Assembly (NCBI RefSeq): GCF_000237925.1
Contig: NC_031495.1
Coordinates: forward strand, 49,579,925 to 49,643,924
Direction: 5' to 3'
DNA length: 64,000 nt
DNA from: Schistosoma mansoni
Taxonomy: Eukaryota; Platyhelminthes; Trematoda; Strigeidida; Schistosomatidae
The notes under the pieces were generated by a model. The model saw only the letters and a program-made list of their open reading frames with translations. It did not search any database and was not told where the DNA came from. Each line of letters begins with the position of its first letter. The stretch's first letter is position 1. The position numbers and the translations under genes were made by a program. Of this stretch, positions 62,901-64,000 are shown in pieces.

Positions 62901-63060
62901 TGATTTTATAAACTTACAGATCCAAATAAAGGATATAAAGAAATCAAACGATCCTAATTTATTATCTGATAGTTTGTATGCACCTGGAAAGAAAGTAAGA
63001 CGTCGTCATCTTCGTCAAGATTTTATCACACAAGAACAATTTAGAAAAAGATCAGAATGA
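55330..63060 (+). CDS. C-terminal exons of a small Cys-rich, basic protein of unknown function
   Basis: Exons: 57365-57447 (acceptor TTCTTTAG, donor GTAAGT), 61100-61165 (acceptor ACTCATAG, donor GTAAGT) and 62920-63060 (acceptor AACTTACAG, stop TGA). They join in frame. A likely preceding exon is 55330-55386 (ILANAKKMEQLRIKQNFQ), whose exit phase fits, though its donor (GTGTAC) is weak. The protein reads KVFIECRRDCSTKCNHSLFV, then NECYSCLIECMSAF, then a basic tail with GKKVRRRHLRQDF. Two Cys clusters (C-x3-C-x3-C and C-x2-C-x3-C) are separated by about 18 residues, which suggests a metal-binding or disulfide-stabilised helical hairpin. I recognise no family. AATAAA at 63147-63152 may be the polyadenylation signal. 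Upstream exons were not found. Confidence 0.6.
55387..57364. other. Intron of the Cys-rich gene
   Basis: It contains a TA microsatellite (56897-56930) and a short direct repeat: ACTTTATCTAAAATACATAG occurs at 55678-55697 and again at 55730-55749. No other exon or repeat is supported. Confidence 0.45.
58640..60215 (-). mobile_element. CR1-like LINE fragment: ORF1 end and endonuclease
   Basis: On the minus strand, 60212-59673 encodes an ORF1-type product: a Ser/Lys-rich N part, then PILIIWNLEESKDNDPTKRQ and an RRM-like LITKIIRLG. From about 59400 the EEP endonuclease follows: DITVVKETWLTVDIN, then GGIVLYVRNNFRIQS, LIIGDFNAP (59028-59056), and further DLVLTHN and PPLVNSDHVVLSY at about 58900-58790. 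The copy lacks the reverse transcriptase, with frameshifts between ORF1 and the endonuclease and a stop before PPLVNSDHV. It sits in an intron of the Cys-rich gene in opposite orientation. Confidence 0.85.
60216..61099. other. Intron sequence without recognised features
   Basis: No repeat or additional exon is supported between the LINE fragment and exon 61100. Confidence 0.45.
62231..62445 (+). repeat. Sm-alpha-like tRNA-derived SINE
   Basis: It starts within the A box (ATCGGTTAAGTGCTCTGGTG), has an intact B box (CCTGGGTTCGAATCTCG), the full body and a 3' end running to CTCCACAAAACCCTTTCTG. It lies in the last intron of the Cys-rich gene. Confidence 0.85.
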
Positions 63061-64000
63061 TAACTACAGATTAATAAAATTAATATTTTCAATGACTATC
63101 TAAGTTCATAAAACTGAAATAGTGACCATTACTTATGACGTTGAATGAATAAACATAAACCAACAATATATTATAACTATCATTATTATCGAAGTTCGTC
63201 TTTGTAACAATAATAGTATTATGTTCTTGTAAAATCCTACATCATATTTTTTATTTCATTTGTTCACTTTGATTATCATTTTAGCGAACATCTTTTTAAT
63301 TTCAGTAATCATCATTACCAAAAGTTCTTAAAAGCATTTCTCCCATTTCTTTATTTATGTTCAATCAATACAATTATAAATCATCAAAAACGAATGTGTT
63401 TTTCTTTTCATTTTTCTTTCGCGAATTTAGATAGTAACGTAATTGTAATAATTTCTACTAAAAAGTTGTCAATATATTACATTATTACAGAGATCTGTAC
63501 TGACCAGTTCCAGTAAAAGCCTTGCTTATTTTTAGGAAAAGCTCTGTCTTGATATAGAACTTCAAAAGTGTTCAATATCTGATATATTCAAAGTAAAACT
63601 AGAGATTCTCATGCTGCTAGTACGAAATTCAGTAGTCTTATTTACCAGCATGACTATTAAGCGACATATCAATTTACAAAAAAAGAAGCACGTACTTCCG
63701 TGTTATTGTTGAGTAGTGTACAGTTGTAAGGCACAAATTATCCTATCACTTTTAAAAAAAAGATTAAGATTCTCAATATGAATATAATGGTGAATTATGT
63801 ACTATTAGCTTACGAATATTTAGAAAACCTATTTATCAAAGGTATACATCTTTACTTAGTTATTTTATCATATATCATGTACCGAGAGATATCCCTCAAG
63901 TACTATATCTCATTTGTGGATCTATGATTGCAATTGGCAATTTTTCACCCAGTCTTCTAGTCTTCAGGTTTTCTACTTTCAACATGAGTAGACTTCCGTG
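63061..64000. other. 3' flank of the Cys-rich gene
   Basis: AT-rich DNA with a possible polyadenylation signal (AATAAA at 63147-63152) and no other recognised feature. Confidence 0.4.

Overview
The window is AT-rich eukaryotic DNA with short exons, 40-60 nt introns beside kilobase introns, and a dense load of Schistosoma-type repeats: tRNA-derived Sm-alpha-like SINEs, RTE and CR1-type LINEs, a Penelope-like element and solo LTRs. I infer a blood fluke (genus Schistosoma); the species cannot be fixed from the sequence alone.

Positions 1680-21410 (+) hold the 3' part of one large gene for a type I membrane protein. Seven two-exon cassettes (1680-1873, 2165-2372, 5635-5861, 7165-7367, 8170-8393, 10782-10978, 12319-12528) each encode a different version of the same stretch of a MAM-like domain. 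They are followed by one shared exon with the end of that domain (14539-14626), an exon with the transmembrane helix (15552-16241), and two exons for a long Gln/Asn/Pro-rich cytoplasmic tail with a PPGY motif (18218-18333, 20199-21410). Every cassette enters in phase 2 and leaves in phase 0, so exactly one can be read between the shared exons. Two consecutive cassettes, or none, give an early stop. This looks like an array of mutually exclusive exon pairs that diversifies one face of a surface receptor. It is the main discovery candidate here. The 5' constant exons lie outside the window.

Positions 25700-26314 (+) encode a single-exon RNase P/MRP subunit p14 (Rpp14) homologue. A probable last exon of an unrecognised gene lies at 30022-30236 (+). 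The last three, possibly four, exons of a small Cys-rich and basic protein of unknown function lie at 55330-63060 (+).

The rest is intron or intergenic DNA filled with repeats. A Penelope-like element is at about 30388-33223 (-), with an internally deleted relative at 54491-55094. RTE LINE tails lie at 37765-38445 (+) and 38585-38712 (-), and a CR1-like LINE fragment at 58640-60215 (-). Two solo LTRs with 5-bp target duplications are at 38852-39435 and 39899-40314. There are two SINE families, several copies of which are fold-back structures, one nested in another. No rRNA, genuine tRNA gene, CRISPR or operon was seen.
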